A stretch of 64,000 nt of DNA from Murimonas intestini. GTDB taxonomy: Bacteria; Bacillota; Clostridia; Lachnospirales; Lachnospiraceae. Positions within the stretch are counted from its first letter, which is position 1, and every line of letters begins with the position of its first letter. The position numbers and the translations under genes are program-made. Location: the NCBI RefSeq assembly GCF_024622195.1, contig NZ_JANKBI010000003.1, forward strand, positions 124,001 to 188,000, written 5' to 3'. Below, piece by piece: positions 26,754 to 34,350 of the stretch. The notes beneath the pieces are model-generated. The model did no database searches and was not told the origin of the DNA. It saw only the letters and a program-made list of their open reading frames with translations.

Positions 26754-28256
26754 ATGCTGAAACTAGAGAATATAAGCAAAATATTTCCAGGAGTAAAAGC
26801 CCTGGACAATGTATCACTGTCCTTTCGCCCGGGTGAAATACATGCACTGATGGGTGAAAATGGTGCCGGTAAATCCACCCTGATAAAGATCATCACAGGC
26901 ATTTACCAGCCGGATCTGGGAGATATCTATCTGGATGGGAAAAAAGTGGTCATTAAGAATTTCAGGGATGCAGTTGCACATGATATTAATATGGTGAGCC
27001 AGGAAATCCAGGTAATACCTGATGCGACTGTGGCAGAGAATATCGTTCTTGACAGAATAGAACAGTTCAGGAAGGGCGCTGTGCTGGACTGGAAGAAAAT
27101 TAATAAGACTGCCTTAATTTATCTGGAGAAGGTAGGACTGGATATTGATCCGGGGGACAAGATTGAACAGCTTACGGCAGCCCAGAAACAGCTGATCCAG
27201 ATTGCTAAGGCGCTTTCTTCAAATGCACGTTATATCCTGCTGGATGAACCTACCTCCTCCCTGACTTCATATGAGAGCAGTAATCTGATTAAACTGATCA
27301 GGCAGCTTAAAGAACAGGGAGTGGCCGTTATTTTTGTATCGCACAAAATTGAGGAGGTCCTGGATCTGTGTGACAAAGTGTCGGTCCTCAGAGATGGAAG
27401 ATTTGTGGGCAGCAGAGACTGTGCCGGGATTAAGAGGCAGGACATAGTAAAGATGATGATTGGCCGGGAGGAATCCACAGAATCCCTGGGCGTTCTTGAT
27501 ATCAAGGACGAAAAGGTGCTGGAGGCCAGAAATATTACTGCATATGGCCAGTTTGACAAGGTCAGTTTCAGCCTGAAAAAGGGAGAAATACTCGGATTTT
27601 ATGGCTTGGTGGGTTCAGGGCGCACAGAACTGGCAAAGATTATCATAGGGCTGGAGAAGATGGATGAAGGAGATATCCTCGTGAATGGGCAGGAGGTGAA
27701 GATCAGATCCATACGGGACTGCATCGAACGCTGCCGGATCGGATATGTGACTGAGAACAGAAAAGAGGAAGGACTGATTTTGGATGCAGATGTAGGCTGC
27801 AATATCAGCATAACTGTCTGGTCCAGGATTAAAAACCGTTTCGGCAAGATTTCGGAGAAGAGAGAAAAAGAGATAGTTAGTGGGATGATAGATAAGATGG
27901 AAATAAAAACCCCATCTTCCAGAAGCAGGGTCGGGAACCTGTCAGGAGGAAATCAGCAAAAGGTCAGTATAGGAAAGTGGCTGGCAGCCAACTGTGATAT
28001 ATTGATAATTGATGAACCTACAGTAGGAGTTGATGTGGGAGCGAAAGCACATATTCATGAACTCATCTGGAAGCTTGCAAAGGAAGAAGGGAAATCCATT
28101 ATCCTGATTTCTTCAGATATGCCGGAGCTGGTTAAGCTTTCACGCCGGATACTAGTATTCAGAGATCAGAAGATCACAGGAGAGATCACTGGTCTCAATG
28201 AAGGAAAGAAAGGATATGCCCAGATAAGCGCCGAGATCGGCAGATATTTGGCATAA
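26754..28256 (+). CDS. Sugar ABC transporter ATPase (RbsA/MglA type)
   Basis: A 500-residue double ATPase for import of monosaccharides. The first domain has Walker A GENGAGKST (near residue 34), signature LTAAQKQLIQIAKAL and Walker B ILLDEPTSSL; the second has a modified Walker A GLVGSGRTE, signature LSGGNQQKV and DILIIDEPTVGVD, as is normal for the RbsA class. GGGGAGG precedes the ATG. The gene is intact, but its partner binding protein is truncated and no whole permease is found upstream or downstream, so it is probably an orphan unless a permease elsewhere can use it. Confidence 0.93.
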   Translation: MLKLENISKIFPGVKALDNVSLSFRPGEIHALMGENGAGKSTLIKIITGIYQPDLGDIYLDGKKVVIKNFRDAVAHDINMVSQEIQVIPDATVAENIVLDRIEQFRKGAVLDWKKINKTALIYLEKVGLDIDPGDKIEQLTAAQKQLIQIAKALSSNARYILLDEPTSSLTSYESSNLIKLIRQLKEQGVAVIFVSHKIEEVLDLCDKVSVLRDGRFVGSRDCAGIKRQDIVKMMIGREESTESLGVLDIKDEKVLEARNITAYGQFDKVSFSLKKGEILGFYGLVGSGRTELAKIIIGLEKMDEGDILVNGQEVKIRSIRDCIERCRIGYVTENRKEEGLILDADVGCNISITVWSRIKNRFGKISEKREKEIVSGMIDKMEIKTPSSRSRVGNLSGGNQQKVSIGKWLAANCDILIIDEPTVGVDVGAKAHIHELIWKLAKEEGKSIILISSDMPELVKLSRRILVFRDQKITGEITGLNEGKKGYAQISAEIGRYLA

Positions 28257-28260
28257 AACA

Positions 28261-28307
28261 CGGCTGCACCTGACGGGATCAAATACCTCAGGTGCAGCCG
28301 TATGATT
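28261..28307. terminator. Bidirectional terminator
   Basis: CGGCTGCACCTGA (28261-28273) and its exact complement (28288-28300) form a 13-bp stem between convergent genes. The T-rich side faces the minus-strand gene; on the plus strand only a weak T-rich stretch follows. Confidence 0.75.
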
Positions 28308-28308
28308 A

Positions 28309-28767
28309 TTATAGAATGGTCCTGATCTTTTCTACGACAGCCCGTGCCTTTTTGTGGTCTGAGCCGCTGGCTGTGACACCCACCACCACATTCTCATGCC
28401 TTGCCAGGCCGGGAAAATAGAAGTCGCATTTGTTTTTGTCACTGCACACATTTACCAGGATCCCCATGCATTTACAGAAACTGTAGATATCATTGTTGAG
28501 CTGATGGTCATTAGTCGCCGCGATGACCAGATCAGCATCATAAAGGTCTTCTCTGTCATAATTCTTGCGGCGGATCTCTATCTTTCCTGCTGTCTCCAGC
28601 TCCAGAAGCTCATTGTTGACTTCAGGAGCGATCACCGACAGATGATTGGTAAACTCTATGAGAGACCGGATCCTGCGCTTGGCTATTGTGCCGGCACCGA
28701 CCACGACTACATTTTTCTCAGACAAATCTACGAACATGGGGAAATAAGGTTTTTTCTCTTCTTTCAT
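28309..28767 (-). CDS. Precorrin-2 dehydrogenase / siroheme synthase, NAD-binding part
   Basis: A 152-residue protein equal to the dehydrogenase/ferrochelatase-like N-terminal module of CysG (as in Met8/SirC). Rossmann motif VVVVGAGTIAKRRIRSL near residues 19-35, then DLVIAATND and LVNVCSDKNKCDFYFPG, the region bearing the catalytic Asp. It oxidises precorrin-2 to sirohydrochlorin in the siroheme or B12 route. The C-terminal dimer part is short, and no other porphyrin genes lie beside it. A minus-strand promoter TTGAAA-16-TATTAT is visible at about 28810-28840. Confidence 0.88.
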   Translation of the reverse strand: MKEEKKPYFPMFVDLSEKNVVVVGAGTIAKRRIRSLIEFTNHLSVIAPEVNNELLELETAGKIEIRRKNYDREDLYDADLVIAATNDHQLNNDIYSFCKCMGILVNVCSDKNKCDFYFPGLARHENVVVGVTASGSDHKKARAVVEKIRTIL

Positions 28768-28994
28768 TCTTCCACGCTCCTAATAATATTCGCTCTGCCT
28801 TTACCATAATATCACAATAAAATAGATTTTCAAATACAAAATTGTAAGAAAGCTCTGGATATTTTGAAGATGTTATATTATAATGTTTCTGCAGATTAGT
28901 GCATTAAAGAGTCTGCGGCAGTCCCGCGCCCGGAAACGGGTGAAGTATTTTTGTGCCAGGGCTGTGTACGCATGGATAAAGAAGGAGAAATATT

Positions 28995-30032
28995 ATGAGT
29001 TTTGAATTTATCAAAAAACTGCCGACTCCGGAGGAGATCAGGGCTCAGTACCCTGTGTCCGAAAAGGTGGGGGAGATCAAAAAAGAGAGAGATAAAATCA
29101 TCAGTGACGTATTCAAAGGGGAATCTGATAAATTTCTGGTTATTATCGGACCCTGTTCAGCGGATAATGAGGATGCGGTCTGCGACTATGTGAACAGGCT
29201 GGCAAAAGTCCAGAAGGAAGTAGAAGACAGGCTGGTCCTGATTCCCAGAATATATACAAATAAGCCGAGAACGACTGGTGAGGGGTATAAGGGCCTGGTT
29301 CACCAGCCGGACCCGGAAAAGAAGCCTGATCTTTTGGCAGGGCTTATTGCCATGAGGAAGCTGCATATCCGCGCCATCGAGGAGACGGGGCTGACGGCAG
29401 CAGATGAAATGCTCTATCCTGAGAACTGGATATACCTGACAGATATCCTGTCATATGTGGCGATCGGGGCGCGCTCAGTGGAAGACCAGCAGCACAGGCT
29501 GACAGTCAGCGGCATGGATGTGCCGGCGGGTATGAAAAATCCTACGAGCGGTGATTTTTCAGTTATGCTCAATTCAGTGCAGGCGGCCCAGAACGGCCAT
29601 ACCTTTACATACCGCGGCTGGGAAGTGAAGACAGCGGGAAACGAGCTGGCTCACGTGGTACTGCGGGGGGCTGTGAATAAGCATGGAAACAGCATTCCCA
29701 ACTATCATTATGAAGACCTGATCAGGCTTGTAAAGATGTATGACGAGAGAGAGCTGCGGTACCCCGCAGCGATCATTGATGCAAATCATTCTAATTCCAA
29801 TAAGCAGTATGAGGAGCAGATCCGCATCGTAAAAGAGGTTATGCACAGCAGGAATCTGAATGCAAGGCTGAAGGAGCTTGTCAAAGGTGTAATGATAGAG
29901 AGCTATCTGGAGCCGGGCAGCCAGAAGATCGGTACGGGCAGCCATATATACGGAAAATCTATCACAGATCCGTGTCTTGGCTGGGATGAATCAGAAGAAC
30001 TCATTTATACAATACATAAGATGTGTGAATAA
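28995..30032 (+). CDS. aroF: 3-Deoxy-7-phosphoheptulonate synthase (AroF/G/H type)
   Basis: First enzyme of the shikimate route: condenses phosphoenolpyruvate with erythrose 4-phosphate. The 345-residue length and motifs IIGPCSADNEDAV, PRIYTNKPRTTGEGYKGL, GARSVEDQQHR, NPTSGDF and IDANHSNSNKQYEEQ are those of the proteobacterial-type class I-alpha enzymes, which carry an N-terminal extension and feedback control by an aromatic amino acid; which one cannot be read here. The leader has a GAAA-capped hairpin (CCCG..CGGG near 28930) but no T-box. A terminator follows at 30041. Confidence 0.95.
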   Translation: MSFEFIKKLPTPEEIRAQYPVSEKVGEIKKERDKIISDVFKGESDKFLVIIGPCSADNEDAVCDYVNRLAKVQKEVEDRLVLIPRIYTNKPRTTGEGYKGLVHQPDPEKKPDLLAGLIAMRKLHIRAIEETGLTAADEMLYPENWIYLTDILSYVAIGARSVEDQQHRLTVSGMDVPAGMKNPTSGDFSVMLNSVQAAQNGHTFTYRGWEVKTAGNELAHVVLRGAVNKHGNSIPNYHYEDLIRLVKMYDERELRYPAAIIDANHSNSNKQYEEQIRIVKEVMHSRNLNARLKELVKGVMIESYLEPGSQKIGTGSHIYGKSITDPCLGWDESEELIYTIHKMCE

Positions 30033-30040
30033 CCGTAGGG

Positions 30041-30068
30041 GCGCTGTATCTGCAGCGCTTCTTTTTTG
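30041..30068 (+). terminator. Terminator after the DAHP synthase gene
   Basis: GCGCTG, loop TATCTG, CAGCGC, followed by TTCTTTTTT. Confidence 0.85.
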
Positions 30069-30163
30069 CTTTTCTGCGAAGGATTGAAATATTTCCATTC
30101 ATGGTTTATAATATGGGGCTATCTATTTCCCGACTGCCCCATGTTGCCTGCGGGAATAAATAC

Positions 30164-30192
30164 TTGACATCAGAAGTCTTCTGATGTATTCT
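30164..30192 (+). promoter_or_regulatory. Promoter with a perfect operator palindrome in its spacer
   Basis: TTGACA-17-TATTCT. The palindrome ACATCAGAAG-T-CTTCTGATGT (30167-30187) has perfect 10-bp arms and fills the whole space between -35 and -10, so a dimeric repressor (or a MerR-like twister) would sit exactly on the promoter of the MutS-like gene. No regulator gene is adjacent. Confidence 0.8.
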
Positions 30193-30231
30193 TGTATTAA
30201 TCTAATAGTACAGATGCGAGGAGGAGTTTTC

Positions 30232-31920
30232 ATGAGTACTGAAATGACAATATTATTTATTGTAGTGCTGGGATTTCTGGCGTTTGCAGCCGCTTGTATC
30301 TACAGCAATTACAAATACAGAAAAAGGATGGAGAAGAAGATAAAGAGGGCCTGGGGGGCACGTCCTGACAGGGAATATGATTATGAGGAATTTGATGCTA
30401 TCTCTCATTTCTTCAACCTCAGAAAAAAAGAAGGGTTCTACATCGATGATATCACCTGGAACGACCTGGAGATGGATAATATTTTTATGCTTATGAATAA
30501 TACCTGGTCATGTGTGGGAGAAAGCTACCTCTATAATATGCTCAGGACCCCTGAATATTCGCCTGAAGAACTGAAGCGGCGGGATGATCTTGTGGAATAC
30601 TTTTTAAAGCATGACAAAGAGAGAAGTGACCTGCAGTATGCGTTTGCCAGGATAGGTAAGACGGGACGGACTTCCATTTTTGACTACGTATATAATCTGG
30701 CTGGGCTGGAAAGGCGCAGTAACCTGAAAAACTACATCTGCATCGCAGCGCTTGCGGCGTCAGTCGCTTTTACATTTGTTATGCCCCAGTACGGAGTCCT
30801 TCTTATCATCGCCTCCCTTTGTTATGGGTGGAGCACTTATTACAGTGAAAAAAGAAAAGTTGAGCCGTATATCATGTCCTGCAGCGCTGTAGTACTCATG
30901 ATGGATGCGGCTGCTAAGCTTGAGAAGATCAAGACTCCTGAAATGTCAGAATATATTAAGAGTATGGCAGAGGCCAGAAGGAAGCTGTCACGCTTTAAGC
31001 GCAACTCCTTTTTCTTTATAGCGGGCGGCAGCGGCGATGCAGGCGGAGGCCTGGAAAAGGTATTGATCGATTACATTAATTATACTTTCCGTGTGGACCT
31101 GATCCAGTTCAATACTCTGATCGTGGAGCTGAAGGCTAATCTTGATGCATTTGAACAGCTTACAGACAGTATGGGAATGCTGGAGAGCGCTATGGCTATA
31201 GCTTCTTTCAGGCTGCAGTATCCACAGTACTGTAAGCCTGTGCTTGTCAATACGAGGAAGGCATATCTGCAGGCAGAGAATGTATATCACCCCATGATTG
31301 ACGAGCCTGTAAAGAACTCAATCTCTGTAGACAGAGGAGTGCTTTTGACAGGGTCCAATGCTTCAGGAAAGTCCACATTCCTGAAGACTGTAGCCATCAA
31401 TGCTGTTCTTGCCCAGACGGTGTACACATGTATGGCGGATTCCTATGAAGGGTGTTATTATCAGATATATACCTCCATGGCCCTGCGTGATGATCTGATC
31501 AGCCAGGAGAGCTATTATATCGTGGAGATCAAATCCCTGAAGAGGATATTGGATCATGTGGGTGATGAGATACCTCTTCTGTGTTTTGTGGATGAGGTGC
31601 TCAGGGGAACGAATACTGTGGAGAGGATCGCAGCCTCCTCCCAGATACTCAAAAGTATGGCAAGAAGAAATATCATGTGTTTTGCAGCCACCCATGATAT
31701 TGAATTGACAAGTATACTGGAATCGGATTATAATAATTACCACTTTCAGGAGGAGGTCAAGGAAGATGATATCCTGTTTAATTATCGCCTCTATGAAGGC
31801 AGGGCCACATCCAGGAATGCCATCAAGCTTCTGGGCATTATCGGGTATTCCCCTGATATTATTAAAAAGGCAGAGCATTCAGCTGAGCAGTTTGTAGAGA
31901 CAGGTGAATGGAGCTTGTAA
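30232..31920 (+). CDS. Membrane-anchored MutS-family ATPase
   Basis: A 562-residue protein with a MutS ATPase domain at the C terminus: Walker A GSNASGKST near residue 374, Walker B LLCFVDEVLRGTNT, AATHDIELT. The N terminus holds one membrane helix (about 7-27), and two more hydrophobic segments lie near residues 165-205. The mismatch-recognition domain I of true MutS is absent; the middle has only lever/clamp-like helices. It is thus not MutS1 or MutS2 but a membrane MutS-like protein known from Firmicutes genomes without clear function. ATG 30232 follows GAGGAGG. rnhA lies ten bases downstream. Confidence 0.85.
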   Translation: MSTEMTILFIVVLGFLAFAAACIYSNYKYRKRMEKKIKRAWGARPDREYDYEEFDAISHFFNLRKKEGFYIDDITWNDLEMDNIFMLMNNTWSCVGESYLYNMLRTPEYSPEELKRRDDLVEYFLKHDKERSDLQYAFARIGKTGRTSIFDYVYNLAGLERRSNLKNYICIAALAASVAFTFVMPQYGVLLIIASLCYGWSTYYSEKRKVEPYIMSCSAVVLMMDAAAKLEKIKTPEMSEYIKSMAEARRKLSRFKRNSFFFIAGGSGDAGGGLEKVLIDYINYTFRVDLIQFNTLIVELKANLDAFEQLTDSMGMLESAMAIASFRLQYPQYCKPVLVNTRKAYLQAENVYHPMIDEPVKNSISVDRGVLLTGSNASGKSTFLKTVAINAVLAQTVYTCMADSYEGCYYQIYTSMALRDDLISQESYYIVEIKSLKRILDHVGDEIPLLCFVDEVLRGTNTVERIAASSQILKSMARRNIMCFAATHDIELTSILESDYNNYHFQEEVKEDDILFNYRLYEGRATSRNAIKLLGIIGYSPDIIKKAEHSAEQFVETGEWSL

Positions 31921-31930
31921 GGAGAACGAT

Positions 31931-32404
31931 ATGCTTGTAAAAATCTATACGGACGGGGCGGCGAGAGGAAATCCTGACGGTCCCGGAGGATATGGGACAA
32001 TATTAAACTATGTAGACTCAAAAGGAGTGCTGCACGAAAGAGAATTCAGCCAGGGTTATGTCCGCACTACGAATAACCGCATGGAACTGATGGCTGCTAT
32101 CACTGGACTGGAAGCCCTCAAGCGTCCCTGTGAGGTGGAGCTGTATTCAGATTCCAAATATCTGGTGGATGCATTTAATCAGCACTGGATAGACGGCTGG
32201 CTTAAAAAAGGCTGGAAAAGGGGAAAAAATGAGCCTGTTAAAAATGTTGATCTCTGGAAGCGTATGCTGGAGGCAAAGGCTCCCCATCAGGTAAAGTTTA
32301 TCTGGGTCAAAGGCCATGACGGTCATCCGCAGAATGAGAGGTGTGATGAACTGGCTACGTCGGCAGCAGACGGAGACGGGCTGATCGTTGATCCGGGAGT
32401 ATAA
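31931..32404 (+). CDS. rnhA: Ribonuclease HI
   Basis: Cuts the RNA strand of RNA-DNA hybrids. In 157 residues the four acidic catalytic residues are seen: Asp in YTDGAARGNP, Glu in NNRMELMAA, Asp in YSDSKYLVDA and Asp in NERCDELA, and the basic handle loop WLKKGWKRGKNEPVKNVDLW is complete. ATG 31931 follows AAGGAG by six bases; the upstream in-frame ATG would overlap the MutS-like gene. The ten-base spacing suggests cotranscription with it. Confidence 0.95.
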   Translation: MLVKIYTDGAARGNPDGPGGYGTILNYVDSKGVLHEREFSQGYVRTTNNRMELMAAITGLEALKRPCEVELYSDSKYLVDAFNQHWIDGWLKKGWKRGKNEPVKNVDLWKRMLEAKAPHQVKFIWVKGHDGHPQNERCDELATSAADGDGLIVDPGV

Positions 32405-32413
32405 AAATAGGGC

Positions 32414-32442
32414 TTGACAAACATGGATTCCCCTCCTATAAT
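32414..32442 (+). promoter_or_regulatory. tyrS leader promoter P1
   Basis: TTGACA-17-TATAAT, perfect hexamers, just upstream of the T-box leader. Confidence 0.85.
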
Positions 32443-32448
32443 GTCCCT

Positions 32449-32767
32449 ATCAGCAAAAGATTGCAAAGGCTGTGATAAGAACAAGTAGCAGGAAGGTTAG
32501 CATACAGAAAGGCGCCGGCAGATGAGAGGCCCATGTAAAACTTTGTGTGAATACATCTTTGAGCTGCGCACCGAAAAGGAATACGGCGGGACCATTTTCC
32601 TGAGAGTAGGCTGCGACGGATGGGCATCCGTTAAAACGCCAGGGTATCGGCAATGACCTGTACCTGTTGAGGCAGAAGACGCGAGTTTTCTGTAAATGAA
32701 GGTGGTAACACGTAAGCGAAGCTTCCGTCCTTTCTTTTATTAATTTAAAAGAAAGGGCGTTTTTTTG
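32449..32767 (+). ncRNA. Tyrosine T-box riboswitch of tyrS
   Basis: A leader of about 320 bases. Stem I contains the AAGTAG element near 32487; the 3' side has GAATACATC, whose UAC (32552-32554) is the likely tyrosine specifier codon. The T-box sequence is AAGGTGGTAACACG (32699-32712), which can pair with uncharged tRNA-Tyr acceptor ends. The terminator CGTCCTTTCTTTT (32726-32738) and AAAAGAAAGGGCG (32747-32759) is followed by a run of T. Uncharged tRNA-Tyr is expected to favour read-through into tyrS. Accounts for most of the 492-base gap 32405-32896. Confidence 0.9.
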
Positions 32768-32808
32768 TTTTAGGAAACTTCCTTTCCTAAGAATAAAAAC
32801 CCTCCGGG

Positions 32809-32833
32809 GGATGCGCAGCTGCGCGTGCGGAAC
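32809..32833 (+). repeat. 25-bp palindromic repeat, copy 2
   Basis: Identical over 25 bases to 9764-9788, with core GCGCAGCTGCGC. It lies between the T-box terminator and a second promoter. Confidence 0.85.
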
Positions 32834-32839
32834 AAAAGC

Positions 32840-32868
32840 TTGCAATCAAAAAATGCTTATGATATATT
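32840..32868 (+). promoter_or_regulatory. tyrS promoter P2, downstream of the T-box
   Basis: TTGCAA-17-TATATT between the T-box terminator and the tyrS ribosome-binding site. Transcription from here would bypass the riboswitch. Confidence 0.6.
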
Positions 32869-32896
32869 AAAAGGTAGACAATCAGGAGGAAGAGAG

Positions 32897-34129
32897 ATGT
32901 CAGAAAACGTACTTGATATTTTGCAGGAAAGAGGTTTTGTTGAGCAGCTTACTCACGAGGCAGAGATTCGTGAGCTGCTGGAAAAGGAAAAGGTAACTTT
33001 TTATATTGGTTTTGATGCCACAGCGGACAGTCTTACAGCAGGGCATTTCCTGACTGTCATGGCCATGATGCATATGCAGCGGGCAGGGCACCGTCCTATC
33101 GCGCTTCTCGGCGGCGGCACCACAATGATCGGAGATCCATCAGGAAAGTCAGACATGCGTTCCATGCTGACAAGGGAAACTATTGAACACAATGCCATGC
33201 GCTTTAAAGAGCAGCTGTCCAGGTTCATTGACTTTGACGATGACAAGGCTATCATTGCTAATAATGCAGACTGGCTGTTAGATTTAAATTACGTGGAATT
33301 TCTGCGTGAAGTGGGAGTTTACTTCTCTGTAAACAAGATGCTCACAGCAGAGTGCTATAAACAGAGAATGGAAAAAGGCCTTACTTTCTTTGAATTCAAT
33401 TACATGCTGATGCAGTCATATGATTTCTGGAAGCTGAACCAGCTGTACGGGTGTCAGATGGAGCTGGGCGGCAACGACCAGTGGTCCAATATCATCGGCG
33501 GTGTGGAACTGATCCGCAAGAAAGAGCAGAAGCCCGCGTTTGGACTTACCTTCAAGCTGCTGACTACCAGTGAGGGGATCAAGATGGGCAAGACTATGAA
33601 GGGAGCTGTATGGCTTGACCCGGAGAAGACTTCCCCATACGAATTCTACCAGTACTGGAGAAATATTGAGGATGTGAAGGTTGAGGAATGCCTGGGACTT
33701 CTCACATTCCTGCCTATGGAAGAGGTAAGAAGGCTGGGCGCTCTGGAGGGAGCCCAGATCAACAAGGCCAAAGAAGTGCTCGCCTATGAGATCACAAAGA
33801 TCGTTCACGGAGAAGAAGAGGCGGACAAAGCCCAGAAAGCTGCAAAGAGCCTCTTTGTCCAGGGCGGCAAGTCAGAGGATATTCCTACGACCTTCTACAC
33901 AAAGGAGGAGCTGGATGAGGGAAAAGACCTGATTACGCTTCTTGTGGATACAAAGCTGGCAGCCAGCCGTTCTGAGGGGCGCCGCCTGATCGTTCAGGGA
34001 GGTGTGATGGTAAATGACGTTAAGGTCACAGAATTTGACAGGGTGTTTACCACAGCTGATCTGGATGAAGAAGGAGCACTCCTGATTAAAAAAGGCAAAA
34101 AAGGGTATCATCAGGTTAAGGCAAACTGA
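32897..34129 (+). CDS. tyrS: Tyrosyl-tRNA synthetase
   Basis: Charges tRNA-Tyr. The 410-residue protein has the class I catalytic core with FYIGFDATADSLTAGHFL (the HIGH-like part) near residue 35, the GGNDQWSNI tyrosine-site motif, the KMSKS loop as KMGKT, and a C-terminal S4 RNA-binding domain (about 345-410, AASRSEGRRLIVQGGVMVN). The ATG follows GGAGGAAGAG. It is controlled by the T-box leader and possibly by a bypass promoter. Confidence 0.97.
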   Translation: MSENVLDILQERGFVEQLTHEAEIRELLEKEKVTFYIGFDATADSLTAGHFLTVMAMMHMQRAGHRPIALLGGGTTMIGDPSGKSDMRSMLTRETIEHNAMRFKEQLSRFIDFDDDKAIIANNADWLLDLNYVEFLREVGVYFSVNKMLTAECYKQRMEKGLTFFEFNYMLMQSYDFWKLNQLYGCQMELGGNDQWSNIIGGVELIRKKEQKPAFGLTFKLLTTSEGIKMGKTMKGAVWLDPEKTSPYEFYQYWRNIEDVKVEECLGLLTFLPMEEVRRLGALEGAQINKAKEVLAYEITKIVHGEEEADKAQKAAKSLFVQGGKSEDIPTTFYTKEELDEGKDLITLLVDTKLAASRSEGRRLIVQGGVMVNDVKVTEFDRVFTTADLDEEGALLIKKGKKGYHQVKAN

Positions 34130-34149
34130 TTTTGCAAGGAGGTATTCAC

Positions 34150-34296
34150 ATGGAATTTTGGGTTGTATTTGTGCAGACTCTGATCAAGGCTGTTATAATG
34201 GCAGGAGTTGCATTTGGGGGTATCCGCCTTGGAAAGTACCTGCGTGACAGAAAGAGCGCAGATGCGGCAGGACAGGCGGAAAAAGAAGAGTCATAA
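34150..34296 (+). CDS. 48-residue single-pass membrane protein
   Basis: A short reading, MEFWVVFVQTLIKAVIMAGV continuing AFGGIRLGKYLRDRKSADAA and an acidic tail, preceded by a strong AAGGAGG eight bases upstream. One membrane helix (about 4-27) is followed by a positively charged segment, which predicts a cytoplasmic C terminus. It lies 20 bases after tyrS, so it is probably cotranscribed with it. Function unknown; similar tiny proteins are common in Lachnospiraceae and often missed. Confidence 0.75.
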   Translation: MEFWVVFVQTLIKAVIMAGVAFGGIRLGKYLRDRKSADAAGQAEKEES

Positions 34297-34308
34297 TGAA
34301 TAACAAAA

Positions 34309-34334
34309 GCAGCCTCCCTGAACAGGGGGGCTGC
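34309..34334 (+). promoter_or_regulatory. GC-rich hairpin in front of alaS
   Basis: GCAGCCTCCC and GGGGGGCTGC form a 10-bp stem (one G-U pair) with loop TGAACA, ending five bases before the alaS ribosome-binding site GGAGG. There is no T-run; it may be a terminator without U-tract or a translational control element. Confidence 0.5.
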
Positions 34335-34350
34335 CGTCAGGAGGATAATT

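Noticed and set aside
28860..28994. T-box or other riboswitch before the DAHP synthase gene
   Set aside because: No T-box sequence or terminator was found; only a small GAAA-capped hairpin.
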